Positions 1 through 6,243 are shown, counted from the first letter of the stretch. The stretch: 10,030 nucleotides of DNA from an uncultured Collinsella sp. (GCA_902496845.1 CABVCJ010000066.1:1-10030), one strand, 5' to 3'. Notes: generated by a model not told the origin, from the letters alone. A program made the numbers and translations.

Positions 1-140
1 CAGGTAAGGATGACCGCAACGTGGTTCCGAGGCTTTACCCGAAGCTCAGAATCAGCAGAGATGCCATTGACGGCAGCCCCGCACGCTGTGCAGTACCTCA
101 CGCCATCGCGCAACTCAGCTCCACAATAAGGACAATTCAT
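1..140 (-). CDS. Zinc-ribbon protein, N-terminal part only (gene leaves the window at the left edge)
   Basis: The reverse strand reads from ATG at 140 as MNCPYCGAELRDG, then YCTACGAAV. These are two CxxC knuckles (C3/C6 and C17/C20) with about ten residues between them, the pattern of the short zinc-ribbon domains found at the N-terminus of many small actinobacterial and Firmicute membrane or regulatory proteins. The frame stays open for 46 codons to the window edge and ends in a turn towards hydrophobic residues (HVAVILT), which could begin a membrane segment, as is common in this protein type. The ATG at 140 is preferred because the CPYC motif follows at once and a GGGGG stretch lies just upstream. 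In-frame ATGs at 158 and 170 are possible alternatives. It is transcribed away from ftsE. The function cannot be told from this fragment. Confidence 0.72.
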   Translation of the reverse strand, partial: MNCPYCGAELRDGVRYCTACGAAVNGISADSELRVKPRNHVAVILT

Positions 141-228
141 ACTGGCCCCCACAACCATAGGCGTTCCCATCGAGGCCACTGTAAATCGACAATCCAAATT
201 CGAGTTGCGCAACAATGAGCCCCAATAT

Positions 229-297
229 AAGTTGCGGTGAAATAAGGACTGATTAGGGCTTTTAACTGCTAAAACAGTCCCTATTTCACCGCAACTT
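229..297. repeat. Inverted repeat, 23-bp arms with 23-nt loop
   Basis: The arms are 229-251 and 275-297; they match at 22 of 23 positions. The single difference would be an A-C mismatch in a plus-strand RNA but a G-U wobble in a minus-strand RNA. The right arm contains GTCCCTATTT (277-286), which recurs at 5246-5255 in another palindrome of this window. The T-run after the right arm on the plus strand is only four long, and no plus-strand gene lies to its left, so a simple terminator role is unlikely. It resembles a dispersed intergenic palindromic repeat; that reading is an inference. Confidence 0.8.
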
Positions 298-425
298 TTA
301 AAGAGGCCGTATCAAGCAGGATTTCTATTGGGATAAGGGCCCAGCACAACAAAGTGCAATTCAGACCCTCCCAACTTTGTGTGCGCAGCATCTCAAGTTG
401 GTGCGGCGGCCCCTTAGTAGCCGCA

Positions 426-548
426 GGCCGTGCACAGGGTTACCTCCCAAATCTTTCCGCAGGACGGAGGAGCCCCCGCCGCACGTAGTGCGCAGCGGGG
501 GCTCCGACATGTCCGAGGACGATTTGGGAGGTAACCCTGCGCACGGCC
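426..548. repeat. Large nested palindrome upstream of ftsE
   Basis: The outer arms are 426-453 and 521-548 (28 nt each, 27 matching; the 434/540 pair is again A-C on plus and G-U on minus). Weak pairing continues outward to about 421/553. Inside sits a second perfect stem, GGAGCCCCCGC (469-479) with GCGGGGGCTCC (495-505), topped by CGCAC/GTGCG (480-484 and 488-492). Two short local dyads flank it: TCCG/CGGA (455-458, 465-468) and GTCC/GGAC (511-514, 517-520). The fold is therefore branched, like a cruciform. No T-run follows on either strand, so it is not a standard intrinsic terminator. GGACGGAGGA at 462-471 also occurs in the repeat at 2836-2919. Its role is unknown. Confidence 0.8.
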
Positions 549-597
549 GGTGGGACCAAAACCCCGCCATGCTTCTTATGTGCAGCGAAGCTAATGC

Positions 598-646
598 TGC
601 TAAAATACAAAGCGCTCATGTAGTTTAAACGTACGACGATAAGGAG
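598..646 (+). promoter_or_regulatory. Probable ftsE promoter (extended -10) and ribosome binding site
   Basis: TGC TAAAAT at 598-606 fits an extended -10 element (TGn plus five of six matches to TATAAT). No good -35 box is seen; TTATGT at 576-581 is a weak candidate at a long spacing of 19. Transcription would start near 613, giving a leader of about 39 nt. AAGGAG at 641-646 lies five bases before the GTG start at 652 and fixes that start. The promoter lies downstream of the large palindrome, so the palindrome would be outside this ftsE transcript. Confidence 0.45.
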
Positions 647-651
647 CACCA

Positions 652-1872
652 GTGGGTAACCACTTCCGTACCTCCGGTGCGGGCGATGACGCCCCCAAGA
701 CGCAGTCAGGCGCCGCGGGCACTCGTTTCGCCACCCCGGATTCAGAGGATCAGCTGTTTAGCCCGATCCCCGCACAGCCGGCAGATCAGGCACAGCCGGC
801 GTCAGATCCCTTTGCCTACAATCCCACCAATGATGTCGAGCTTTCCGAGGCCGCGGGTTTTGAGCCCGTGCAGAAGGTGACCGCTCGCGTGGATCAGCCC
901 CAGGCGGACGCTGTCGCGCCGCAACCTGTCATGGCCGGTATTCCCGACCCCATGGCTCCTGCGACTCCGGCGCCACAGCCTGCGCAGTCCGGTCTTTTTG
1001 CCGGTATTCCCGATCCTACGCAGCCCGCGGCTCCCGTAGTCGAGAGCGATCAGGCCGCCGAGGTCGCAAGCCTCGACAATGCGCTCAACAATCCTGACTT
1101 TACGTCGGTGTTTGCGCCCATCGATCCGCAGGCCAGCCGCAAGAAGATGGCCAAGCAGGCCGGTGTCGAGCCCGTCATCCTCATGGAGCACGTCACCAAG
1201 ATCTACCCGGCGCAGCCCAACAAGCCCGCGCTCGACGACATCAACATCGAGATCTATCCTGGCGAGTTTGTCTTCTTGGTCGGTCACTCCGGCTCGGGTA
1301 AGACCACGCTGCTGTCGACGCTCAACCGTGACGTCAAGCCGACGAGCGGCCGCATTTTGGTCGCTGGCCAGGACCTCATGAAGATCAAGAACCGCAAGGT
1401 TCCGTTCTTGCGTCGCCAGATTGGTGCCGTGTTCCAGGACTTTAAGCTCCTGCCGCAGAAGTCCGCCTACGAAAACGTGGCGTTTGCCCTGCAGTGCATC
1501 GGCAAGCCCAAGGGCGTCATTCGCAGCCAGGTGCCCGAGGTGCTTCGCCTGGTCGGTCTGGCCGATCAGATGGACTCTCTGCCCGATCAGCTGTCCGGTG
1601 GCGAGCAGCAGCGTGTCGCCGTTGCCCGCGCTATGGTCAACCGTCCGCCGCTGCTTATTTGCGACGAGCCCACGGGCAACCTCGACCCCGCGATTTCGCT
1701 GGGCATCATGAAGCTGCTCGAGCGCATCAACCGTACCGGCACCACCGTGATCGTTGCCACGCACGACCGCGAGATGGTCGATAGCATGCACCGTCGCGTG
1801 ATCGCTCTCGAGGGCGGCCACGTAATCCGCGACCAGGAGAGGGGAGGTTACGGCAACTATGGCACCAACTAA
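652..1872 (+). CDS. ftsE: Cell-division ATP-binding protein FtsE with long N-terminal extension
   Basis: FtsE is the cytoplasmic ATPase of the FtsEX complex. The complex joins the divisome and, in well-studied bacteria, activates peptidoglycan hydrolases across the membrane. The ATPase domain begins near residue 174. It shows Walker A GHSGSGKTT (211-219, K217), the signature LSGGEQQR (314-321), Walker B LLICDEP (334-340) and the switch histidine in ATHD (H371). FtsE proteins usually have about 220-230 residues; this one has 406. The additional N-terminal 170 residues are rich in Pro, Ala, Asp and Gln, have low complexity, contain the motif AGIPDP twice, and are probably disordered. The GTG start has a strong AAGGAG site, and codon use in the extension matches the rest of the gene, so a mis-called start is unlikely. 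The gene overlaps ftsX by 14 nt. Confidence 0.95.
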   Translation: MGNHFRTSGAGDDAPKTQSGAAGTRFATPDSEDQLFSPIPAQPADQAQPASDPFAYNPTNDVELSEAAGFEPVQKVTARVDQPQADAVAPQPVMAGIPDPMAPATPAPQPAQSGLFAGIPDPTQPAAPVVESDQAAEVASLDNALNNPDFTSVFAPIDPQASRKKMAKQAGVEPVILMEHVTKIYPAQPNKPALDDINIEIYPGEFVFLVGHSGSGKTTLLSTLNRDVKPTSGRILVAGQDLMKIKNRKVPFLRRQIGAVFQDFKLLPQKSAYENVAFALQCIGKPKGVIRSQVPEVLRLVGLADQMDSLPDQLSGGEQQRVAVARAMVNRPPLLICDEPTGNLDPAISLGIMKLLERINRTGTTVIVATHDREMVDSMHRRVIALEGGHVIRDQERGGYGNYGTN

Positions 1873-2779
1873 CGTGGGCTATTCGCTCAAAGAGGCTATC
1901 AGCCACTTCTTCCGTAACTGGACCACCTCGCTCGGCGCCGTCATCACGATTTTCCTTTCGCTGTTTATCATCGGCCTGTTCATTATGGGTTCCGCGATGC
2001 TGAACTCCGTGATCGGTACCGTCGAGGATCAGGTTGTCATCAATGCCTTTATTAGCGATGACGCCGATCAGGCAGACGTCCAGGCCTTTGAGGCCGAGCT
2101 CAAGACGTGGAGCAACGTCAAGTCCGTGACCTATAAGGATAAGGACGACGCGCTGGCCGAGTACACGAGCAAGATGTCGGGCAACGCCGACGCCACCATG
2201 AGTGCGCTCGACGGCCAGAACCCGCTGCCCGCCTCGTTTGCGATTGAGATGGACGATCCGTCTCAGGTCGAGAGCACGGCCAAGAAGCTCAAGAAGAACG
2301 CCGACTTCCAAAAGATCGCGGACGACGGCGACGTCAACGCGAGCGTGCTGTATGGCCAGGAGGAAGTAAGCCGCCTGTTCCAGGTGACCAACTACATCCG
2401 TATCGCCGCCGTGGTGCTCGTCGGCCTGCTGACCTTTATCGCGTTCATCTTTATCAACAACACGATTCGCCTGTCCATCACGGCGCGTCGTCGCGAGATT
2501 GCGATTATGCGTCTGGTGGGCGCCAGCAACGGCTTCATTCGCGGGCCATTCATTACCGAGGGTGTGCTGCAGGCCATTCTGGGCTCGCTGCTTTCTATCG
2601 GTGTTTTGGAGCTGCTGCGCAATCTGATGATTCCGCGCCTGCAGGCGAGCGTCGGCTGGATGTCGTTTGCGCTGCCGATGCAGTACTATCTGGTGACCTA
2701 CGCCGCACTGATTCTCGTCGGTGTCATTATCGGTCTCTTTGGTTCTGCCATCGCCATGCGCCGTTATCTGCGCGTGTAG
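1859..2779 (+). CDS. ftsX: Cell-division protein FtsX (membrane subunit)
   Basis: FtsX is the integral-membrane partner of FtsE and passes the ATPase cycle to cell-wall hydrolases or their adaptors outside the cell. The 306 residues show the family layout: a short cytoplasmic N-terminus, TM1 at about 25-48, an extracellular domain at about 50-175 rich in Asp and Lys, TM2 at about 179-203, the cytoplasmic loop ARRREIAIMRLVGAS typical of FtsX/MacB proteins, TM3 at about 235-253 and TM4 at about 280-300. ATG at 1859 lies inside the end of ftsE (14-nt overlap). GGAGGT at 1843-1848, ten bases upstream, serves it, and the overlap suggests translational coupling. Length and topology are normal for Gram-positive FtsX. 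Confidence 0.95.
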   Translation: MAPTNVGYSLKEAISHFFRNWTTSLGAVITIFLSLFIIGLFIMGSAMLNSVIGTVEDQVVINAFISDDADQADVQAFEAELKTWSNVKSVTYKDKDDALAEYTSKMSGNADATMSALDGQNPLPASFAIEMDDPSQVESTAKKLKKNADFQKIADDGDVNASVLYGQEEVSRLFQVTNYIRIAAVVLVGLLTFIAFIFINNTIRLSITARRREIAIMRLVGASNGFIRGPFITEGVLQAILGSLLSIGVLELLRNLMIPRLQASVGWMSFALPMQYYLVTYAALILVGVIIGLFGSAIAMRRYLRV

Positions 2780-2801
2780 GCGCTGCGGATATGCCGTCTG
2801 C

Positions 2802-2836
2802 AACGGGTCGTCTCTTTTGGGGGCGGCCCGTTTTTT
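2802..2836 (+). terminator. Intrinsic terminator of ftsEX
   Basis: AACGGGTCG (2802-2810) pairs with CGGCCCGTT (2824-2832), nine pairs including one G-U, across a 13-nt loop. A run of six T (2831-2836) follows. It lies 22 nt after the ftsX stop. Confidence 0.85.
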
Positions 2837-2919
2837 GATCCCTAGGGGACGGAGGAAAACGGATCATAGCGGCGCTGGTCTATCTATGTGATCCGTTTTC
2901 CTCCGTCCCCTAGGGATCA
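2836..2919. repeat. Perfect 31-bp inverted repeat between ftsX and rnr
   Basis: The arms 2836-2866 and 2889-2919 are exact reverse complements over 31 bases, with a 22-nt loop (2867-2888). Each arm starts TGATCCCTAGGGGACGGAGG and ends ACGGATCA. The core GGACGGAGGA (2847-2856, and inverted at 2899-2908) is shared with the palindrome upstream of ftsE. The element begins on the last T of the ftsX terminator and ends 50 nt before rnr. With no T-run and a terminator already present, it is more likely a dispersed palindromic repeat than a terminator, though an RNA carrying it would fold very stably. Confidence 0.85.
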
Positions 2920-2969
2920 TTTGGGTAGACTCTTGGGGTGTAAACGGCTATCGATAGCAAGGAGGCGCC

Positions 2970-5105
2970 ATGGGGCGCAATAACAAGCATAAGCGTGGAG
3001 CTCGCAATAAGCGCGGGCCGGTGCGCAGCGAGCGTCGTCCGAGCCTGACTGGCCGCGTGCAGCTCCATGAGCACAGTGCCTATGTCATAACCGAAAACGG
3101 CGACTACAAGGTCATGGGTCGCGGTAAGCGTGAGATTATGGACGGCGATACCGTGGCCGTAAGCATTAAGAACAGCCCGCATGGTGAACGTCGCGCCGTG
3201 ATTGAAGGCGTCGTCGAACGTGCGGCTATAAGCGTGGTGGGTACCTACCAGATCGCCGGCCCGCTCGGGGTGATCGAGCCGCTCGATTCGCGCCTGAAGG
3301 CTGACTTCTTTATTTTGCCCGAGGACACTTCGGCGGAGCGCCTGGGTGTGCATCCTGGCGATGTCGTCGTCGCGCGCATTCTGACCTACCCGACGCGCTT
3401 GGAGTCGGGCACGGTGACTCTTGAGCGCCGTATCGGCGGTGACGATGCGCCCGATCTGGGCGTCCAATATGTTATGGCACGCTATGGCTATACCGACAGC
3501 TATCCCGAGGCGGCGCTGGCAGAGGCAGAGGCACTTTCGCTCGACGTGACTGCAGCGCTTAAAGACCCGCTTCGTCGTGACCTGCGCGATCGCTTTGTCA
3601 TCACCATCGACCCGGTTGATGCGCGCGACTTTGACGATGCCATCTCGCTCGAGCGCACGCCCGAGGGCGGCTATAAGCTGGGCGTACATATTGCCGATGT
3701 TTCGCACTATGTTGCCTGGGATGGACATATCGACCTGGAGGCCCGCCATCGCACGACGTCGGTGTACCTTGCCGACCGCGTGCTTCCCATGCTGCCCGAG
3801 CGCCTGTCCTGTGACCTGTGTTCCCTGCGCCCCGATGAGGATCGTCTGGCGTTTACCGTCGACATCGAGCTCGACGCGCAGGGCCGTGTGCGCCATTACG
3901 ATCCCTATCCCAGTGTGATTCGTTCGCGTGTGCGTATGGACTATGACGGTGCCGAGGCGCTGCTGGTGCGTGCCGGCGCAGTTGAGTATTCCGTGTTGGA
4001 GGGCGCTGCGGAGGATGTCGCTGCGGCCGAAGCCTCGCGCGAGAAAGCGCTTGAGCGCGGGCTTGCGTGCGAGGACACTGCTCACAGCTGTAACGTTGAC
4101 CTGGCCGATTTCCTGGTCGCCGCAAACGAACTCGCGGAGCTTCGGCGTCGCATTCGTCGCGCACGCGGTTCGGTCGACTTTGATACGTCCGAGATTCGCG
4201 CGCTGCTGGATGAGGACGGCGTGCCCGTGCAGATTGTGGCACGCGAGCGCTCCTGCGCAACCTCGCTTATCGAGGAGGCAATGCTGCTGGCTAACGAGTG
4301 CGTCGCCGAGTGGCTGGCCGACCGCGATATCGAGGCGTGCTATCGCGTGCACGATGACCCCAGCCCCGACAGTCTGCACGGTGCTGCTGTGGCGCTGGCG
4401 CAGCTCGGTATCATCGATGATCGCCGTGCGGCGGGCATTGCCCTGGGAAGTCCCGACGAGTTGCAGGCGGCAGTCGACGCCGTTGCCGGCACGTCTAACG
4501 CGCCACTCGTCAACACGCTCCTTCTGCGCAGCATGCAGCGCGCGTTGTATAAGCCTCGCAACGAGGGCCACTTTGCGCTCGCCGCGTCGTGCTACTGCCA
4601 CTTTACAAGCCCCATTCGCCGTTATCCCGATCTGGTGGTGCATCGCGTGCTCAAGCTGCAGCTGGCATACGAGCAGCTGGGCGGAAAAGACGCCTTAGTG
4701 CGTACGCCGAGGCTGATCGGAAAAGGCCGAGAGTCGCTTCCGCGCATCCTGCCGCAAATCTGCCGCGCGTGCAGCGATGCCGAGCGTGCGGCCGACGCTG
4801 CCAGCCATGCGACGCAAAAAATCAAGATTGCGCAGTACTACGAGGATCGCCTGGGCGAGCGCTATGCCGGAACGGTCTCATGGGTCAGCAGCATGGGGCT
4901 ATTTGTGCGCCTTGATCTAACGCAGGTCGAGGGACTGGTTTCCATTAAGAGTTTGGGTAACGAGTGGTTTGAGTTTGACGAGGACGCGCTCACGTTGACG
5001 GGTGCCGACACGGGGCGTCGTTTTGAGTTGGGGCAGCGCGTGATTATCGAGGTCTCGCGCGTCAACACTACTCGCGGACATTTGGACTTTAAGCTCATTC
5101 ATTAA
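2970..5105 (+). CDS. rnr: Ribonuclease R (RNB-family 3'-5' exoribonuclease)
   Basis: RNase R degrades RNA processively from the 3' end, including structured RNA, and acts in mRNA decay and in quality control with tmRNA/SmpB. The 711 residues show a basic N-terminus (about 1-25, GRNNKHKRGARNKRG), cold-shock-like OB domains (about 27-180), the RNB catalytic domain with IDPVDARDFDDAI (D214, D220, D222, D223, matching the four metal-binding aspartates of RNase II/R), SPIRRYPDLVVHR with R550/R551 (547-559), and a C-terminal S1 domain (about 629-710). The Lys-rich C-terminal tail of the E. coli enzyme is absent; the basic stretch is at the N-terminus instead. AAGGAGG at 2959-2965 sets the ATG start. 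No smpB or tmRNA gene follows. A promoter is not clear; the 50 nt after the palindrome must contain or pass transcription. Confidence 0.95.
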   Translation: MGRNNKHKRGARNKRGPVRSERRPSLTGRVQLHEHSAYVITENGDYKVMGRGKREIMDGDTVAVSIKNSPHGERRAVIEGVVERAAISVVGTYQIAGPLGVIEPLDSRLKADFFILPEDTSAERLGVHPGDVVVARILTYPTRLESGTVTLERRIGGDDAPDLGVQYVMARYGYTDSYPEAALAEAEALSLDVTAALKDPLRRDLRDRFVITIDPVDARDFDDAISLERTPEGGYKLGVHIADVSHYVAWDGHIDLEARHRTTSVYLADRVLPMLPERLSCDLCSLRPDEDRLAFTVDIELDAQGRVRHYDPYPSVIRSRVRMDYDGAEALLVRAGAVEYSVLEGAAEDVAAAEASREKALERGLACEDTAHSCNVDLADFLVAANELAELRRRIRRARGSVDFDTSEIRALLDEDGVPVQIVARERSCATSLIEEAMLLANECVAEWLADRDIEACYRVHDDPSPDSLHGAAVALAQLGIIDDRRAAGIALGSPDELQAAVDAVAGTSNAPLVNTLLLRSMQRALYKPRNEGHFALAASCYCHFTSPIRRYPDLVVHRVLKLQLAYEQLGGKDALVRTPRLIGKGRESLPRILPQICRACSDAERAADAASHATQKIKIAQYYEDRLGERYAGTVSWVSSMGLFVRLDLTQVEGLVSIKSLGNEWFEFDEDALTLTGADTGRRFELGQRVIIEVSRVNTTRGHLDFKLIH

Positions 5106-5134
5106 CCGGCACGCAGTGAGTATCGGCAGAGCGT

Positions 5135-5166
5135 AGAGGGCGGTCTTTCGGGGCCGCCCTCTTTGC
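5135..5166 (+). terminator. Probable intrinsic terminator of rnr
   Basis: AGAGGGCGG (5135-5143) pairs perfectly with CCGCCCTCT (5154-5162); a U-G and a C-G pair extend the stem to eleven, with a six-nt loop TTTCGG. The T-run after it is short (CTTTGCG), so termination may be partial. It lies 30 nt after the rnr stop. Confidence 0.7.
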
Positions 5167-5177
5167 GTGTCTCTTGA

Positions 5178-5249
5178 TTACCCTGCCATGAGCTCGGCCG
5201 CTTCTTCATATGCTTTTGGGAGATAGGACCTACCAAAACAAACCTGTCC
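5178..5249 (-). pseudogene. Possible C-terminal gene remnant, minus strand
   Basis: Read on the minus strand, the frame ending in TAA at 5178-5180 gives GRSYLPKAYEEAAELMAG, with an amphipathic, coding-like composition. It has no start codon of its own. A stop (TAG) appears at 5250-5252, inside the palindrome next to the recombinase gene. This would fit the tail of a gene whose body was lost when the palindrome or the recombinase arrived. Twenty-odd codons may also be chance. No family is recognised. Confidence 0.2.
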
Positions 5250-5264
5250 CTATTTGGCAGGTTT
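5240..5264. repeat. Short palindrome just upstream of the recombinase gene
   Basis: AAACCTGTC (5240-5248) pairs with GGCAGGTTT (5256-5264), nine pairs including one wobble, around the loop CCTATTT. It contains GTCCCTATTT (5246-5255), the same ten bases found in the right arm of the inverted repeat at 229-297. A related stretch, ATAGGACCTACC at 5223-5234, sits next to it. On the minus strand a T-rich stretch (TTTGTTTTGG) follows the stem, so it could act as a weak minus-strand terminator. It may also be a recombinase or regulatory site; neither is shown. Confidence 0.55.
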
Positions 5265-5283
5265 ACGAGAGAGCGGGGATGTT

Positions 5284-5889
5284 GTGGCAACGGTATATGG
5301 GTATGCGCGAGTGAGCTCGCGCGATCAAAATTTGAATCGCCAGTTGGATGCGCTGAGCGCCTATGGCGTGGAGCCGGCGAATGTCTTTGCCGACCGTGCG
5401 AGCGGTAAGGACTTTGATCGCCCACAGTATCGGGAATTGCTTCACGCCTTGGCTTCCGGCGACGTGTTGGTGGTGCTTTCCATCGATCGACTGGGCCGAA
5501 ACTACAGCGAGATACTCGAGGAATGGCGTCGTATAACCAAGGAACTTGGTGCGGCCATCGTTGTGCTGGACATGCCGTTGCTCGATACGCGTGCGAGAGA
5601 TTGCGGCGGATCGGATGTGACCAGCACGCTGATCGCCGATATCGTTTTACAGTTGTTGAGCTATGTGGCGCAGGTGGAACGAGAGAACATCCACCGTCGT
5701 CAGGCGGAGGGAATCGCGGCGGCGCGGGCGCGCGGCGTGCGTTTTGGTCGACCCCGCAAGCCGTGCCCTCCGCAATTTGAACGAGTGCGCGATATCTATG
5801 AGGCGGGCAATATTACCCGGAGTCAGGCGGCAAAGCGTTTAGGTGTGTGCGTGGGGACCTTCGATCGCTGGATGCGCGAGACGGAGTAG
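5284..5889 (+). CDS. Serine recombinase of the resolvase/invertase family
   Basis: This 201-residue protein has the full small serine recombinase layout. YGYARVS carries R9 and the nucleophile S11 (equivalent to S10 of gamma-delta resolvase). SIDRLGRN carries R69 and R72. A long helix QVERENIHRRQAEGI leads to the minor-groove segment RFGRPRKP, and a C-terminal helix-turn-helix (SQAAKRLGVCVGTFDRWM) ends the protein. Such enzymes invert or resolve DNA between short palindromic sites. The GTG at 5284 is chosen because the family starts a few residues before YxYARVS and GCGGGG lies just upstream; an in-frame TTG at 5254 would add ten unlikely residues. No transposase, inverted repeats of a transposon, or partner gene is visible, so it appears solitary. 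Whether it is an invertase or resolvase cannot be decided here. Confidence 0.9.
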   Translation: MATVYGYARVSSRDQNLNRQLDALSAYGVEPANVFADRASGKDFDRPQYRELLHALASGDVLVVLSIDRLGRNYSEILEEWRRITKELGAAIVVLDMPLLDTRARDCGGSDVTSTLIADIVLQLLSYVAQVERENIHRRQAEGIAAARARGVRFGRPRKPCPPQFERVRDIYEAGNITRSQAAKRLGVCVGTFDRWMRETE

Positions 5890-5959
5890 GGGAGCCGGGG
5901 ACGCGGACTCAGCGGCTACCGCCGCCCACCCCGACCCGCTTGCCCCCGTTCGCATATGG

Positions 5960-6091
5960 ATGGGCACCAACATCCGTCGTGTCGCCCATACCGTAGAGTT
6001 CTTCTTTGTTGGGCTGTTTGCCTCGTTGGCGGCGGTGTGCTTGGATAAGCGCACGACCTGTCCCATTGGCGCCCACGCGAGACGCTGTTAA
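5960..6091 (+). CDS. Candidate 43-residue single-span membrane protein (uncertain)
   Basis: From ATG at 5960 the frame reads MGTNIRRVAHTVEFFFVG and continues with LFASLAAVCL, a plausible membrane span at about 13-28, followed by a short Cys-, Arg- and His-containing tail that ends at TAA (6089-6091). Third codon positions are GC-biased like the neighbouring genes, and the frame stays coding-like upstream (an Ala/Pro-rich stretch back to about 5900), where the only start is a GTG at 5843 inside the recombinase gene. No ribosome binding site precedes the ATG. It could be a real small protein, the remnant of a longer gene, or chance. Confidence 0.25.
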   Translation: MGTNIRRVAHTVEFFFVGLFASLAAVCLDKRTTCPIGAHARRC

Positions 6092-6172
6092 CAACCCTGT
6101 TACGAATAATGCGACCTTGATGAATCATTTTGTGTCGCGCGTATTTCCGAGCGGTCGGATTTGAGGGGCGAG

Positions 6173-6243
6173 TGGTAGAATGCCCGCCCTTTGTGCGCCA
6201 TGATGCGGCACAATGTACCGTAAAAGCTGTTTATATTCGGTAC
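6173..6243 (+). promoter_or_regulatory. Putative promoter and operator region of the mur operon
   Basis: TGG TAGAAT (6173-6181) fits an extended -10 box; transcription would begin near 6188. Immediately downstream lies a dyad, TTGTGCGCCAT (6191-6201) and ATGCGGCACAA (6203-6213), symmetric about 6202 at 9 of 11 positions. That is a typical place for a repressor operator. A second pair, GTACCG (6215-6220) and CGGTAC (6238-6243), brackets another possible -10, TATATT (6232-6237). The adjacent murR gene makes MurR the first candidate for binding, which is inferred from position only. No convincing -35 boxes were found. Confidence 0.35.

Larger units (their letters stand above)
141..651. other. 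Divergent intergenic region between the zinc-ribbon gene and ftsE
   Basis: These 511 nt contain no convincing gene. They hold a 23-bp inverted repeat (229-297), a smaller dyad CCAACTT/AAGTTGG (371-377 and 395-401), a large nested palindrome (426-548), and the probable ftsE promoter and ribosome binding site (598-646). Short reading frames on both strands between 361 and 649 mirror each other because they lie in the palindrome, so they are not taken as genes. No tRNA, riboswitch or known small RNA is recognised here. Confidence 0.7.

Noticed and set aside
361..649. Short overlapping frames on both strands upstream of ftsE
   Set aside because: They lie in the large palindrome, so the two strands give mirrored peptides; none has a ribosome binding site or coding-like composition.
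802..1821. Long minus-strand open frame antisense to ftsE
   Set aside because: FtsE has all ABC motifs on the plus strand; the antisense frame is a by-product of GC-biased codons and its product is low-complexity His/Arg/Gly-rich.
2867..2888. Invertible segment between the perfect 31-bp arms
   Set aside because: The 22-nt spacer contains no promoter-like element and is far too short for normal site-specific inversion.
229..2919. CRISPR-like array from recurring palindromic units
   Set aside because: The units are single, of unequal length, far apart and share only ten-base cores; there is no regular repeat-spacer spacing and no cas gene.
2910..4643. 577-codon minus-strand open frame antisense to rnr
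   Set aside because: RNase R on the plus strand has the full catalytic motif and S1 domain; the reverse frame shows no recognisable domain and runs through the 31-bp repeat.
5106..5283. Possible tmRNA or smpB after rnr, as in many genomes
   Set aside because: No SmpB-like frame and no tRNA-like ends or tag-encoding region are visible; the stretch holds a terminator, a possible remnant and a palindrome.
5909..6094. Minus-strand frame ending in a Gly-rich tail (GGKRVGVGGGSR)
   Set aside because: Its third positions are less GC-biased than local genes, it needs a TTG start without a proper ribosome binding site, and the plus frame over the same DNA fits the local codon bias better.
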